From: Henricia sp. BOLD:AAB3569 | Taxonomy: Eukaryota > Echinodermata > Asteroidea > Spinulosida > Echinasteridae | Length of the DNA stretch: 64,000 nt | Direction of reading: 5' to 3' | Assembly: GCA_037783545.1 (NCBI GenBank) | Contig: JBBELK010001643.1 | Coordinates: 1-64,000, forward strand | In this document: positions 47,521 through 61,633 of the stretch, one piece after another | Layout: the number at the start of each line of letters is the position of its first letter | Position numbering within the stretch: the first letter of the stretch is position 1 | Program-made: the position numbers and the translations under genes | Notes under the pieces: generated by a model | What the model was told of the DNA's origin: nothing | Databases searched by the model: none | Seen by the model: the letters and a program-made list of their open reading frames with translations, nothing else

Positions 47521-47741
47521 GATTTCAGAGTGTAGGAACAACGGAGCTCCGGCTGGTGGGATTATTCCCCTAACCGTGGCTGTTGGAACCTGAGCATGCG
47601 CTGGTGTACATTATACTACGGCCTAAGACTCACCCAGATTTGACGGGCAATTAGGTCAAAGTGTGTCCCAAATGCCGGCAAATTATGGAAATCAAGGATT
47701 TTCCAACCAACTTCAAATTTTGTGCCTGCTCAATACTGTAT
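47521..47741 (+). repeat. Highly divergent, scrambled monomer segment
   Basis: About 220 bp carries many substitutions and small indels at once: GAGATTTCAGAGTGTAGG, GAACAACGGAGCTCCGG, GGAACCTGAGCATGCG, ATTATACTACGGCCTAAG, AAATTATGGAAATC and TTTGTGCCTGCTCAATAC. Sequence on both sides is normal. It sits exactly where the TAGG/CTCCGC subfamily ends and near-canonical monomers begin. It may be an old monomer trapped at a block border, a repair scar, or a poorly polished assembly join. Confidence 0.85.
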
Positions 47742-50409
47742 ATATTCCGCACTTGTCATGCAAAATTGACAGATTTTCGCTGGGAAATGACGGAGAAATT
47801 TCAGAGTTTAGGGAAAACGGAGCTCGGCTGCGTGGTTATTCCCCTAACCGTGGCTGTTGGGACACCCTGCGCCGCGCTGGTGTACATTTGTACGGCCGTT
47901 GACTCACCCCAGATTGTGACGGGAATTAGGTCAAAGTGTGTCCCAAATGCCGGCAAATTTGGAAATCAAGGAATTTTCCAACCAACTTCAAATTTTGCAT
48001 GCTCCAAACTGTATATATTCCGCACTTGTCATGCAAAATTGACAGATTTTCGCTGGGAAATGACGGAGAAATTTCAGAGTTTAGGGAAAACGGAGCTCGG
48101 CTGCGTGGTTATTCCCCTAACCGTGGCTGTTGGGACACCCTGCGCCGCGCTGGTGTACATTTGTACGGCCGTTGACTCGCCCCAGATTGTGACGGGAATT
48201 AGGTCAAAGTGTGTCCCAAATGCCGGCAAATTTGGAAATCAAGGAATTTTCCAACCAATTCAAATTTTGCATGCTCCAAACTGTATATATTCCGCACTTG
48301 TCATGCAAAATTGACAGATTTTCGCTGGGAAATGACGGAGAAATTTCAGAGTTTAGGGAAAACGGAGCTCGGCTGCGTGGTTATTCCCCTAACCGTGGCT
48401 GTTGGGACACCCTGCGCCGCGCTGGTGTACATTTGTACGGCCGTTGACTCGCCCCAGATTGTGACGGGAATTAGGTCAAAGTGTGTCCCAAATGCCGGCA
48501 AATTTGGAAATCAAGGAATTTTCCAACCAACTTCAAATTTTGCATGCTCCAAACTGTATATATTCCGCACTTGTCATGCAAAATTGACAGATTTTCGCTG
48601 GGAAATGACGGAGAAATTTCAGAGTTTAGGGAAAACGGAGCTCGGCTGCGTGGTTATTCCCCTAACCGTGGCTGTTGGGACACCCTGCGCATGCGCCGCG
48701 CTGGTGTACATTTGTACGGCCGTTGACTCACCCCAGATTGTGACGGGAATTAGGTCAAAGTGTGTCCCAAATGCCGGCAAGTTTGGAAATCAAGGAATTT
48801 TCCAACCAACTTCAAATTTTGCATGCTCCAAACTGTATATATTCCGCACTTTTCATGCAAAATTGACAGATTTTCGCTGGGAAATGACGGAGAAATTTCA
48901 GAGTTTAGGGAAAACCGAGCTCGGCTGCGTGGTTATTCCCCTAACCGTGGCTGTTGGGACACCCTGCGCCGCGCTGGTGTACATTTGTACGGCCGTTGAC
49001 TCACCCCAGATTGTGACGGGAATTAGGTCAAAGTGTGTCCCAAATGCCGGCAAATTTGGAAATCAAGGAATTTTCCAACCAACTTCAAATTTTGCATGCT
49101 CCAAACTGTATAAATTCCGCACTTGTCATGCAAAATTGACAGATTTTCGCTGGGAAATGACGGAGAAATTTCAGAGTTTAGGGAAAACTGAGCTCGGCTG
49201 CGTGGTTATTCCCCTAACCGTGGCTGTTGGGACACCCTGCGCCGCGCTGGTGTACATTTGTACGGCCGTTGACTCACCCCAGATTGTGACGGGAATTAGG
49301 TCAAAGTGTGTCCCAAATGCCGGCAAATTTGGAAATCAAGGAATTTTCCAACCAACTTCAAATTTTGCATGCTCCAAACTGTATATATTCCGCACTTGTC
49401 ATGCAAAATTGACAGATTTTCGCTGGGAAATGACGGAGAAATTTCAGAGTTTAGGGAAAACGGAGCTCGGCTGCGTGGTTATTCCCCTAACCGTGGCTGT
49501 TGAGACACCCTGCGCATGCGCCGCGCTGGTGTACATTTGTACGGCCGTTGACTCACCCCAGATTGTGACGGGAATTAGGTCAAAGTGTGTCCCAAATGCC
49601 GGCAAATTTGGAAATCAAGGAATTTTCCAACCAACTTCAAATTTTGCATGCTCCAAACTGTATATATTCCGCACTTGTCATGCAAAATTGACAGATTTTC
49701 GCTGGGAAATGACGGAGAAATTTCAGAGTTTAGGGAAAACGGAGCTCGGCTGCGTGGTTATTCCCCTAACCGTGGCTGTTGTCACACCCTGCGCATGCGC
49801 TGCGCTGGTGTACATTTGTACGGCCGTTGACTAACCCCAGATTGTGACGGGAATTAGGTCAAAGTGTGTCCCAAATGCCGGCAAATTTGGAAATCAAGGA
49901 ATTTTCCAACCAACTTCAAATTTTGCATGCTCCAAACTGTATATATTCCGCACTTGTCATGCAAAATTGACAGATTTTCGCTGGGAAATGACGGAGAAAT
50001 TTCAGAGTTTAGGGAAAACGGAGCTCGGCTGCGTGGTTATTCCCCTAACCGTGGCTGTTGGGACACCCTGCGCCGCGCTGGTGTACATTTGTACGGCCGT
50101 TGACTCACCCCAGATTGTGACGGGAATTAGGTCAAAGTGTGTCCCAAATGCCGGCAAATTTGGAAATCAAGGAATTTTCCAACCAACTTCAAATTTTGCA
50201 TGCTCCAAACTGTATAAATTCCGCACTTGTCATGCAAAATTGACAGATTTTCGCTGGGAAATGACGGAGAAATTTTAGAGTTTAGGGAAAACCGAGCTCG
50301 GCTGTGTGGTTATTCCCCTAACCGTGGCTGTTGGGACACCCTGCGCCGCGCTGGTGTACATTTCTACGGCCGTTGACTCACCCCAGATTGTGACGGGAAT
50401 TAGGTCAAA
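47742..50409 (+). repeat. Near-canonical monomers with CCGAG/TATAAATT pairs
   Basis: 273- and 279-bp monomers. An AAAACCGAGCTC monomer (48760) is followed by a TATAAATTCC monomer (49111), the same pair seen in 41.9-43.8 kb and at 53160-53512. Other markers are CCAACCAATTC (one base lost near 48257), AAAACTGAGC (near 49186), TTGAGACACC (near 49500), TTGTCACACC (near 49780), TGACTAACCCC (near 49830) and AAATTTTAGAG (near 50272). Confidence 0.65.
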
Positions 50410-53400
50410 GTGTGTCCCAAATGCCGGCAAATTTGGAAATCAAGGAATTTTCCAACCAACTTCAAATTTTGCATGCTCCAAACTGTATAAATTCCGCACT
50501 TGTCATGCAAAATTGACAGATTTTCGCTGGGAAATGACGGAGAAATTTCAGAGTTTAGGGAAAGCGGAGCTCGGCTACGTGGTTATTCCCCTAACCGTGG
50601 CTGTTGGGACACCCTGCGCTGCGCTTGTGTACATTTGTACGGCCGTTGACTCACCCCAGATTGAGACGGGAATTAGGTCAAAGTGTGTCCCAAATGCCGG
50701 CAAATTTGGAAATCAAGGAATTTTCCAACCAACTTCAAATTTTGCATGCTCCAAACTGTATATATTCCGCACTTGTCATGCAAAATTGACAGATTTTCGC
50801 TGGGAAATGACGGAGAAATTTCAGAGTTTAGGGAAAACGGAGCTCGGCTGCGTGGTTATTCCCCTAACCGTGGCTGTTGGGACACCCTGCGCCGCGCTGG
50901 TGTACATTTGTACGGCCGTTGACTCGCCACAGATTGTGACGGGAATTAGGTCAAAGTGTGTCCCAAATGCCGGCAAATTTGGAAATCAAGGAATTTTCCA
51001 ACCAACTTCAAATTTTGCATGCTCCAAACTGTATATATTCCGCACTTGTCATGCAAAATTGACAGATTTTCGCTGGGAAATGACGGAGAAATTTCAGAGT
51101 TTAGGGAAAACGGAGCTCGGCTGCGTGGTTATTCCCCTAACCGTGGCTGTTGGGACACCCTGCGCATGCGCCGCGCTGGTGTACATTTGTACGGCCGTTG
51201 ACTCACCCCAGATTGTGACGGGAATTAGGTCAAAGTGTGTCCCAAATGCCGGCAAATTTGGAAATCAAGGAATTTTCCAACCAACTTCAAATTTTGCATG
51301 CTCCAAACTGTATATATTCCGCACTTGTCATGCAAAATTGACAGATTTTCGCTGGGAAATGACGGAGAAATTTCAGAGTTTAGGGAAAACGGAGCTCGGC
51401 TGCGTGGTTATTCCCCTAACCGTGGCTGTTGGGACACCCTGCGCATGCGCTGGTGTACATTTATACGGCCGTTGACTCACCCCAGATTGTGACGGGAATT
51501 AGGTCAAAGTGTGTCCCAAATGCCGGCAAATTTGGAAATCAAGGAATTTTCCAACCAACTTCAAATTTTGCATGCTCCAAATTGTATATATTCCGCACTT
51601 GTCATGCAAAATTGACAGATTTTCGCTGGGAAATGACGGAGAAATTTCAGAGTTTAGGGAAAACGGAGCTCGGCTGCGTGGTTATTCCCCTAACCGTGGC
51701 TGTTGGGACACCCTGCGCCGCGCTGGTGTACATTTGTACGGCCGTTGACTCACCCCAGATTGTGACGGGAATTAGGTCAAAGTGTGTCCCAAATGCCGGC
51801 AAATTTGGAAATCAAGGAATTTTCCAACCAACTTCAAATTTTGCATGCTCCAAACTGTATATATTCCGTACTTGTCATGCAAAATTGACAGATTTTCGCT
51901 TTAAAATGACGGAGAAATTTCAGAGTTTAGGGAAAACGGAGCTCGGCTGCGTGGTTATTCCCCTAACCGTGGCTGTAGGGACATCCTGCGCATGCGCTGG
52001 TGTACATTTGTACGGCCGTTGACTCACCCTAGATTGTGACGGGAATTAGGTCAAAGTGTGTCCCAAATGCCGGCAAATTTGGAAATCAAGGAATTTTCCA
52101 ACCAACTTCAAATTTTGCATGCTCCAAACTGTATATATTCCGCACTTGTCATGCAAAATTGACAGATTTTCGCTTTGAAATGACGGAGAAATTTCAGAGT
52201 TTAGGGAAAGCGGAGCTCGGCTACGTGGTTATTCCCCTAACCGTGGCTGTTGGGACACCCTGCGCTGCGCTTGTGTACATTTGTACGGTCGTTGACTCAC
52301 CCCAGATTGAGACGGGAATTAGGTCAAAGTGTGTCCCAAATGCCGGCAAATTTGGAAATCAAGGAATTTTCCAACCAACTTCAAATTTTGCATGCTCCAA
52401 ACTGTATATATTCCGCACTTGTCATGCAAAATTGACAGATTTTCGCTGGGAAATGACGGAGAAATTTCAGAGTTTAGGAAAAACGGAGCTCGGCTGCGTG
52501 GTTATTCCCCTAACCGTGGCTGTTGGGACACCCTGCGCATGCGCCGCGCTGGTGTACATTTGTACGGCCGTTGACTCACCCCAGATTGTGACGGGAATTA
52601 GGTCAAAGTGTGTCCCAAATGCCGGCAAATTTGGAAATCAAGGAATTTTCCAACCAACTTCAAATTTTGCATGCTCAAAACTGTATATATTCCGCACTTG
52701 TCATGCAAAATTGACAGATTTTCGCTGGGAAATGACGGAGAAATTTCAGAGTTTAGGGAAAACGGAGCTCGGCTGCGTGGTTATTCCCCTAACCGTGGCT
52801 GTTGGGACACCCTGCGCATGCGCCGCGCTGGTGTACATTTGTACGGCCGTTGACTCACCCCAGATTGTGACGGGAATTAGGTCAAAGTGTGTCCCAAATG
52901 CCGGCAAATTTGGAAATCAAGGAATTTTCCAACCAACTTCAAATTTTGCATGCTCCAAACTGTATATATTCCGCACTTGTCATGCAAAATTGACAGATTT
53001 TCGCTGGGAAATGACGGATAAATTTCAGAGTTTAGGGAAAACGGAGCTCGGCTGCGTGGTTATTCCCCTAACCGTGGCTGTTGGGACACCCTGCGCCGCG
53101 CTGGTGTACATTTGTACGGCCGTTGACTCACCCCAGATTGTGACGGGAATTAGGTCAAAGTGTGTCCCAAATGCCGGCAAATTTGGAAATCAAGGAATTT
53201 TCCAACCAACTTCAAATTTTGCATGCTCCAAACTGTATATATTCCGCACTTGTCATGCAAAATTGACAGATTTTCGCTGGGAAATGACGGAGAAATTTCA
53301 GAGTTTAGGGAAAACCGAGCTCGGCTGCGTGGTTATTCCCCTAACCGTGGCTGTTGGGACACCCTGCGCCGCGCTGGTGTACATTTGTACGGCCGTTGAC

Positions 53401-54525
53401 TCACCCCAGATTGTGACGGGAATTAGGTCAAAGTGTGTCCCAAATGCCGGCAAATTTGGAAATCAAGGAATTTTCCAACCAACTTCAAATTTTGCATGCT
53501 CCAAACTGTATAAATTCCGCACTTGTCATGCAAAATTGACAGATTTTCGCTGGGAAATGACGGAGAAATTTCAGAGTTTAGGGAAAACGGAGCTCGGCTG
53601 CGTGGTTATTCCCCTAACCGTGGCTGTTGGGACACCCTGCGCCGCGCTGGTGTACATTTGTACGGCCGTTGACTCACCCCAGATTGTGACGGGAATTAGG
53701 TCAAAGTGTGTCCCAAATGCCGGCAAATTTGGAAATCAAGGAATTTTCCAACCAACTTCAAATTTTGCATGCTCCAAACTGTATATATTCCGCACTTGTC
53801 ATGCAAAATTGACAGATTTTCGCTGGGAAATGACGGAGAAATTTCAGAGTTTAGGGAAAACGGAGCTCGGCTGCGTGGTTATTCCCCTAACCGTGGCTGT
53901 TGGGACACCCTGCGCCGCGCTGGTGTACATTTGTACGGCCGTTGACTCACCCCAGATTGTGACGGGAATTAGGTCAAAGTGTGTCCCAAATGCCGGCAAA
54001 TTTGGAAATCAAGGAATTTTCCAACCAACTTCAAATTTTGCATGCTCCAAACTGTATATATTCCGCACTTGTCATGCAAAATTGACAGATTTTCGCTGGG
54101 AAATGACGGAGAAATTTCAGAGTTTAGGGAAAACGGAGCTCGGCTGCGTGGTTATTCCCCTAACCGTGGCTGTTGGGACACCCTGCGCCGCGCTGGTGTA
54201 CATTTGTACGGCCGTTGACTCACCCCAGATTGTGACGGGAATTAGGTCAAAGTGTGTCCCAAATGCCGGCAAATTTGGAAATCAAGGAATTTTCCAACCA
54301 ACTTCAAATTTTGCATGCTCCAAACTGTATATATTCCGCACTTGTCATGCAAAATTGACAGATTTTCGCTGGGAAATGACGGAGAAATTTCAGAGTTTAG
54401 GAAAAACGGAGCTCGGCTGCGTGGTTATTCCCCTAACCGTGGCTGTAGGGACACCCTGCGCATGCGCTGGTGTACATTTGTACGGCCGTTGACTCACCCT
54501 AGATTGTGACGGGAATTAGGTCAAA
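50410..54525 (+). repeat. Entry of the TTTG/AAGCGG/CTACG subfamily
   Basis: A distinct monomer appears, defined by GGAAAGCGGAGC, GGCTACGTGG, TGCGCTGCGCTTGTG and, in most copies, CGCTTTGAAATG. The first is at 50574 (without TTTG) and the next at 52223, with CGCTTTAAAATG near 51900 between them. Canonical, 279-bp and CCGAG/TATAAATT monomers fill the gaps. A second type with CTGTAGGGAC and CACCCTAGATTG (51975-52030, 54445-54500) sits immediately before the TTTG monomer, so the two move as a pair. Confidence 0.75.
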
Positions 54526-57500
54526 GTGTGTCCCAAATGCCGGCAAATATGGAAATCAAGGAATTTTCCAACCAACTTCAAATTTTGCATGCTCCAAACT
54601 GTATATATTCCGCACTTGTCATGCAAAATTGACAGATTTTCGCTTTGAAATGACGGAGAAATTTCAGAGTTTAGGGAAAGCGGAGCTCGGCTACGTGGTT
54701 ATTCCCCTAACCGTGGCTGTTGGGACACCCTGCGCTGCGCTTGTGTACATTTGTACGGCCGTTGACTCACCCCAGATTGTGACGGGAATTAGGTCAAAGT
54801 GTGTCCCAAATGCCGGAAAATTTGGAAATCAAGGAATTTTCCAACCAACTTCAAATTTTGCATGCTCCAAACTGTATATATTCCGCACTTGTCATGCAAA
54901 ATTGACAGATTTTCGCTGGGAAATGACGGAGAAATTTCAGAGTTTAGGGAAAACGGAGCTCGGCTGCGAGGTTATTCCCCTAACCGTTGCTGTTGGGACA
55001 CCCTGCGCCGCGCTGGTGTACATTTGTACGGCCGTTGACTCACCCCAGATTGTGACGGGAATTAGGTCAAAGTGTGTCCCAAATGTCGGCAAATTTGGAA
55101 ATCAAGGAATTTTCCAACCAACTTCAAATTGTGCATGCTCCAAACTGTATATATTCCGCACTTGTCATGCAAAATTGACAGATTTTCGCTGGGAAATGAC
55201 GGAGAAATTTCAGAGTTTAGGGAAAACGGAGCTCGGCTGCGTGGTTATTCCCCTAACCGTGGCTGTTGGGACACCCTGCGCATGCGCTGGTGTACATTTA
55301 TACGGCCGTTGACTCACCCCAGATTGTGACGGGAATTAGGTCAAAGTGTGTCCCAAATGCCGGCAAATTTGGAAATCAAGGAATTTTCCAACCAACTTCA
55401 AATTTTGCATGCTCCAAATTGTATATATTCCGCACTTGTCATGCAAAATTGACAGATTTTCGCTGGGAAATGACGGAGAAATTTCAGAGTTTAGGGAAAA
55501 CGGAGCTCGGCTGCGTGGTTATTCCCCTAACCGTGGCTGTTGGGACACCCTGCGCCGCGCTGGTGTACATTTGTACGGCCGTTGACTCACCCCAGATTGT
55601 GACGGGAATTAGGTCAAAGTGTGTCCCAAATGCCGGCAAATTTGGAAATCAAGGAATTTTCCAACCAACTGCAAATTTTGCATGCTCCAAACTGTATATA
55701 TTCCGCACTTGTCATGCAAAATTGACAGATTTTCGCTGGGAAATGACGGAGAAATTTCAGAGTTTAGGGAAAACGGAGCTCGGCTGCGTGGTTATTCCCC
55801 TAACCGTGGCTGTTGGGACACCCTGCGCCGCGCTGGTGTACATTTGTACGGCCGTTGACTCACCCCAGATTGTGACGGGAATTAGGTCAAAGTGTGTCCC
55901 AAATGCCGGCAAATTTGGAAATCAAGGAATTTTCCAACCAACTTCAAATTTTGCATGCTCCAAACTGTATATATTCCGCACTTGTCATGCAAAATTGACA
56001 GATTTTCGCTGGGAAATGACGGAGAAATTTCAGAGTTTAGGGAAAACGGAACTCGGCTGCGTGGTTATTCCCCTAACCGTGGCTGTTGGGACACCCTGCG
56101 CCGCGCTGGTGTACATTTGTACGGCCGTTGACTCACCCCAGATTGTGACGGGAATTAGGTCAAAGTGTGTCCCAAATGCCGGCAAATTTGGAAATCAAGG
56201 AATTTTCCAACCAACTTCAAATTTTGCATGCTCCAAACTGTATATATTCCGCACTTGTCATGCAAAATTGACAGATTTTCGCTGGGAAATGACGGAGAAA
56301 TTTCAGAGTTTAGGAAAAACGGAGCTCGGCTGCGTGGTTATTCCCCTAACCGTGGCTGTAGGGACACCCTGCGCATGCGCTGGTGTACATTTGTACGGCC
56401 GTTGACTCACCCTAGATTGTGACGGGAATTAGGTCAAAGTGTGTCCCAAATGCCGGCAAATTTGGAAATCAAGGAATTTTCCAACCAACTTCAAATTTTG
56501 CATGCTCCAAACTGTATATATTCCGCACTTGTCATGCAAAATTGACAGATTTTCGCTGGGAAATGACGGAGAAATTTCAGAGTTTAGGAAAAACGGAGCT
56601 CGGCTGCGTGGTTATTCCCCTAACCGTGGCTGTAGGGACACCCTGCGCATGCGCTGGTGTACATTTGTACGGCCGTTGACTCACCCTAGATTGTGACGGG
56701 AATTAGGTCAAAGTGTGTCCCAAATGCCGGCAAATTTGGAAATCAAGGAATTTTCCAACCAACTTCAAATTTTGCATGCTCCAAACTGTATATATTCCGC
56801 ACTTGTCATGCAAAATTGACAGATTTTCGCTTTGAAATGACGGAGAAATTTCAGAGTTTACGGAAAGCGGAGCTCGGCTACGTGGTTATTCCCCTAACCG
56901 TGGCTGTTGGGACACCCTGCGCTGCGCTTGTGTACATTTGTACGGCCGTTGACTCACCCAGATTGTGACGGGAATTAGGTCAAAGTGTGTCCCAAATGCC
57001 GGCAAATTTGGAAATCAAGGAATTTTCCAACCAACTTCAAATTTTGCATGCTCCAAACTGTATATATTCCGCACTTGTCATGCAAAATTGACAGATTTTC
57101 GCTGGGAAATGACGGAGAAATTTCAGAGTTTAGGGAAAACGGAGCTCGGCTGCGTGGTTATTCCCCTAACCGTGGCTGTTGGGACACCCTGCGCCGCGCT
57201 GGTGTACATTTGTACGGCCGTTGACTCACCCCAGATTGTGACGGGAATTAGGTCAAAGTGTGTCCCAAATGCCGGCAAATTTGGAATCAAGGAATTTTCC
57301 AACCAACTTCAAATTTTGCATGCTCCAAACTGTATATCATTCCGCACTTGTCATGCAAAATTGACAGATTTTCGCTGGGGAAATGACGGAGAAATTTCAG
57401 AGTTTAGGGAAAACGGAGCTCGGCTGCGTGGTTATTCCCTAACCGTGGCTGTTGGGACACCCTGCGCATGCGCTGGTGTACATTTATACGGCCGTTGACT

Positions 57501-60500
57501 CACCCCAGATTGTGACGGGAATTAGGTCAAAGTGTGTCCCAAATGCGGCAAATTTGGAAATCAAGGAATTTTCCAACCAACTTCAAATTTTGCATGCTCC
57601 AAAACTGTATAAATTCCGCACTTGTCATGCAAAATTGACAGATTTTCGCTGGGAAATGACGGAGAAATTTCAGAGTTTAGGAAAACGGAGCTCGGCTGCG
57701 TGGTTATTCCCCTAACCCGTGGCTGTAGGGACACCCTGCGCATGCGCTGGTGTACATTTGTACGGCCGTTGACTCACCCTAGATTGTGACGGGAATTAGG
57801 TCAAAGTGTGTCCCAAATGCCGGCAAATATGGAAATCAAGGAATTTTCCAACCAACTTCAAATTTTGCATGCTCCAAACTGTATATATTCCCGCACTTGT
57901 CATGCAAAATTGACAGATTTTCGCTTTGAAATGACGGAGAAATTTCAGAGTTTAGGGAAAGCGGAGCTCGGCTACGTGGTTAATCCCCTAACCGTGGCTG
58001 TTGGGACACCCTGCGCTGCGCTTGTGTACATTTGTACGGCCGTTGACTCACCCCAGATTGTGACGGGAATTAGGTCAAAGTGTGTCCCAAATGCCGGCAA
58101 ATTTGGAAATCAAGGAATTTTCCAACCAACTTCAAATTTTGCATGCTCCAAACTGTATATATTCCGCACTTGTCATGCAAAATTGACAGATTTTCGCTGG
58201 GAATGACGGAGAAATTTCAGAGTTTAGGGAAAACGGAGCTCGGCTGCGAGGTTATTCCCCTAACCGTGCTGTTGGGACACCCTGCGCCGCGCTGGTGTAC
58301 ATTTGTACGGCCGTTGACTCACCCCAGATTGTGACGGGAATTAGGTCAAAGTGTGTCCCAAATGCCGGCAAATTTGGAAATCAAGGAATTTTCCAACCAA
58401 CTTCAAATTTTGCATGCTCCAAACTGTATATATTCCGCACTTGTCATGCAAAATTGACAGATTTTCGCTGGGAAATGACGGAGAAATTTCAGAGTTTAGG
58501 GAAAACGGAGCTCGGCTGCGTGGTTATTCCCCTAACCGTGGCTGTTGGGACACCCTGCGCATGCGCTGGTGTACATTTATACGGCCGTTGACTCACCCCA
58601 GATTGTGACGGGAATTAGGTCAAAGTGTGTCCCAAATGCCGGCAAATTTGGAAATCAAGGAATTTTCCAACCAACTTCAAATTTTGCATGCTCCAAATTG
58701 TATATATTCCGCACTTGTCATGCAAAATTGACAGATTTTCGCTGGGAAATGACGGAGAAATTTCAGAGTTTAGGGAAAACGGAGCTCGGCTGCGTGGTTA
58801 TTCCCCTAACCGTGGCTGTTGGGACACCCTGCGCCGCGCTGGTGTACATTTGTACGGCCGTTGACTCACCCCAGATTGTGACGGGAATTAGGTCAAAGTG
58901 TGTCCCAAATGCCGGCAAATTTGGAAATCAAGGAATTTTCCAACCAACTTCAAATTTTGCATGCTCCAAACTGTATATATTCCGCACCTTGTCATGCAAA
59001 ATTGACAGATTTTCGCTGGGAAATGACGGAGAAATTTCAGAGTTTAGGGAAAACGGAGCTCGGCTGCGTGGTTATTCCCCTAACCGTGGCTGTTGGGACA
59101 CCTGCGCCGCGCTGGTGTACATTTGTACGGCCGTTGACTCACCCCAGATTGTGACGGGAATTAGGTCAAAGTGTGTCCCAAATGCCGGCAAATATGGAAA
59201 TCAAGGAATTTTCCAACCAACTTCAAATTTTGCATGCTCCAAACTGTATATATTCCGCACTTGTCATGCAAAATTGACAGATTTTCGCTTTGAAATGACG
59301 GAGAAATTTCAGAGTTTAGGAAAGCGGAGCTCGGCTACGTGGTTAATCCCCTACCGTGGCTGTTGGGACACCCTGCGCTGCGCTTGTGTACATTTGTACG
59401 GCCGTTGACTCACCCTCAGATTGTGACGGGAATTAGGTCAAAGTGTGTCCCAAATGCCGGCAAATTTGGAAATCAAGGAATTTTCTAACCAACTTCAAAT
59501 TTTTGCATGCTCCAAACTGTATATATTCCGCACTTGTCATGCAAAATTGACAGATTTTCGCTGGGAAATGACGGAGAAATTTCAGAGTTTAGGAAAACGG
59601 AGCTCGGCTGCGAGGTTATTCCCCTAACCGTTGCTGTTGGGACACCCTGCGCCGCGCTGGTGTACATTTGTACGGCCGTTGACTCACCCCAGATTGTGAC
59701 GGGAATTAGGTCAAAGTGTGGTCCCAAATGCCGGCAAATTTGGAAATCAAGGAATTTTCCAACCAACTTCAAATTTTGCATGCTCCAAACTGTATATATT
59801 CCGCACTTGTCATGCAAAATGACAGATTTTCGCTGGGAAATGACGGAGAAATTTCAGAGTTTAGGGAAAACGGAGCTCGGCTGCGTGGTTATTCCCCTAA
59901 CCGTGGCTGTTGGGACACCCTGCGCCATGCGCTGGTGTACATTTATACGGCCGTTGACTCACCCCAGATTGTGACGGGAATTAGGTCAAAGTGTGTCCCA
60001 AATGCCGGCAAATTTGGAAATCAAGGAATTTTCCAACCAACTTCAAATTTTGCATGCTCCAAATTGTATATATTCCGCACTTGTCATGCAAAATTGACAG
60101 ATTTTCGCTTGGGAAATGACGGAGAAATTTCAGAGTTTAGGGAAAACGGAGCTCGGCTGCGTGGTTATTCCCCTAACCGTGGCTGTTGGGACACCCCTGC
60201 GCCGCGCTGGTGTACATTTGTACGGCCGTTGACTCACCCCAGATTGTGACGGGAATTAGGTCAAAGTGTGTCCCAAATGCCGGCAAATTTGGAAATCAAG
60301 GAATTTTCCAACCAACTTCAAATTTTGCATGCTCCAAACTGTATATATTCCGCACTTGTCATGCAAAATTGACAGATTTTCGCTGGGAAATGACGGAGAA
60401 ATTTCAGAGTTTAGGGAAAACGGAGCTCGGCTGCGTGGTTATTCCCCTAACCGTGGGCTGTTGGGACACCCTGCGCCGCGCTGGTGTACATTTGTACGGC

Positions 60501-61633
60501 CGTTGACTCACCCCAGATTGTGACGGGAATTAGGTCAAAGTGTGTCCCAAATGCCGGCAAATTTGGAAATCAAGGAATTTTCCAACCAACTTTCAAATTT
60601 TGCATGCTCCAAACTGTATATATTCCCGCACTTGTCATGCAAAATTGACAGATTTTCGCTGGGAAATGACGGAGAAATTTCAGAGTTTAGGGAAAACGGA
60701 GCTCGGCTGCGTGGTTATTCCCCTAACCGTGGCTGTTGGGACACCCTGCGCCGCGCTGGTGTACATTTGTACGGCCGTTGACTCACCCCAGATTGTGACG
60801 GGAATTAGGTCAAAGTGTGTCCCAAATGCCGGCAAATTTGGAAATCAAGGAATTTTCCAACCAACTTCAAATTTTGCATGCTCCAAACTGTATATATTCC
60901 GCACTTGTCATGCAAAATTGACAGATTTTCGCTGGGAAATGACGGAGAAATTTCAGAGTTTAGGAAAACGGAGCTCGGCTGCGTGGTTATTCCCCTAACC
61001 GTGGCTGTAGGGACACCCTGCGCATGCGCTGGTGTACATTTGTACGGCCGTTGACTCACCCTAGATTGTGACGGGAATTAGGTCAAAGTGTGTCCCAAAT
61101 GCCGGCAAATTTGGAAATCAAGGAATTTTCCAACCAACTTCAAATTTTGCATGCTCCAAACTGTATATATCCGCACTTGTCATGCAAAATTGACAGATTT
61201 TCGCTGGGAAATGACGGAGAAATTTCAGAGTTTAGGGAAAACGGAGCTCGGCTGCGTGGTTATTCCCCTAACCGTGGCTGTTGGGACACCCTGCGCCGCG
61301 CTGGTGTACATTTGTACGGCCGTTGACCCACCCCAGATTGTGACGGGAATTAGGTCAAAGTGTGTCCCAAATGCCGGCAAATTTGGAAATCAAGGAATTT
61401 TCCAACCAACTTCAAATTTTGCATGCTCCAAACTGTATATATTCCGCACTTGTCATGCAAAATTGACAGATTTTCGCTGGGAAATGACGGAGAAATTTCA
61501 GAGTTTAGGGAAAAACGGAGCTCGGCTGCGTGGTTATTCCCCTAACCGTGGCTGTAGGGACACCCTGCGCATGCGCTGGTGTACATTTGTACGGCCGTTG
61601 ACTCACCCTAGATTGTGACGGGAATTAGGTCAA
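54526..61633 (+). repeat. TTTG-subfamily HOR region with variable unit length
   Basis: GGCTACGTGG monomers lie at 54692, 56878, 57972 and 59334. The repeated order is TTTG monomer (often AAATATGG), a GGCTGCGAGG monomer (54968, 58249 and 59611), one or two others including CCAAATTGTATAT, then a GTAGGGAC/CCCTAG monomer. Gaps of about 8, 4 and 5 monomers show that the unit was expanded and shortened repeatedly. The GTAGGGAC monomer itself is tandemly doubled at 56165 and 56439. Confidence 0.72.

Noticed and set aside
59485-59817. Minus-strand open frames, also near 35247, 57561, 60805, 62314 and 63370
   Set aside because: They appear only where a private one-base indel or substitution removes the usual stop, mostly in the indel-rich zone, and are reverse readings of the same satellite.
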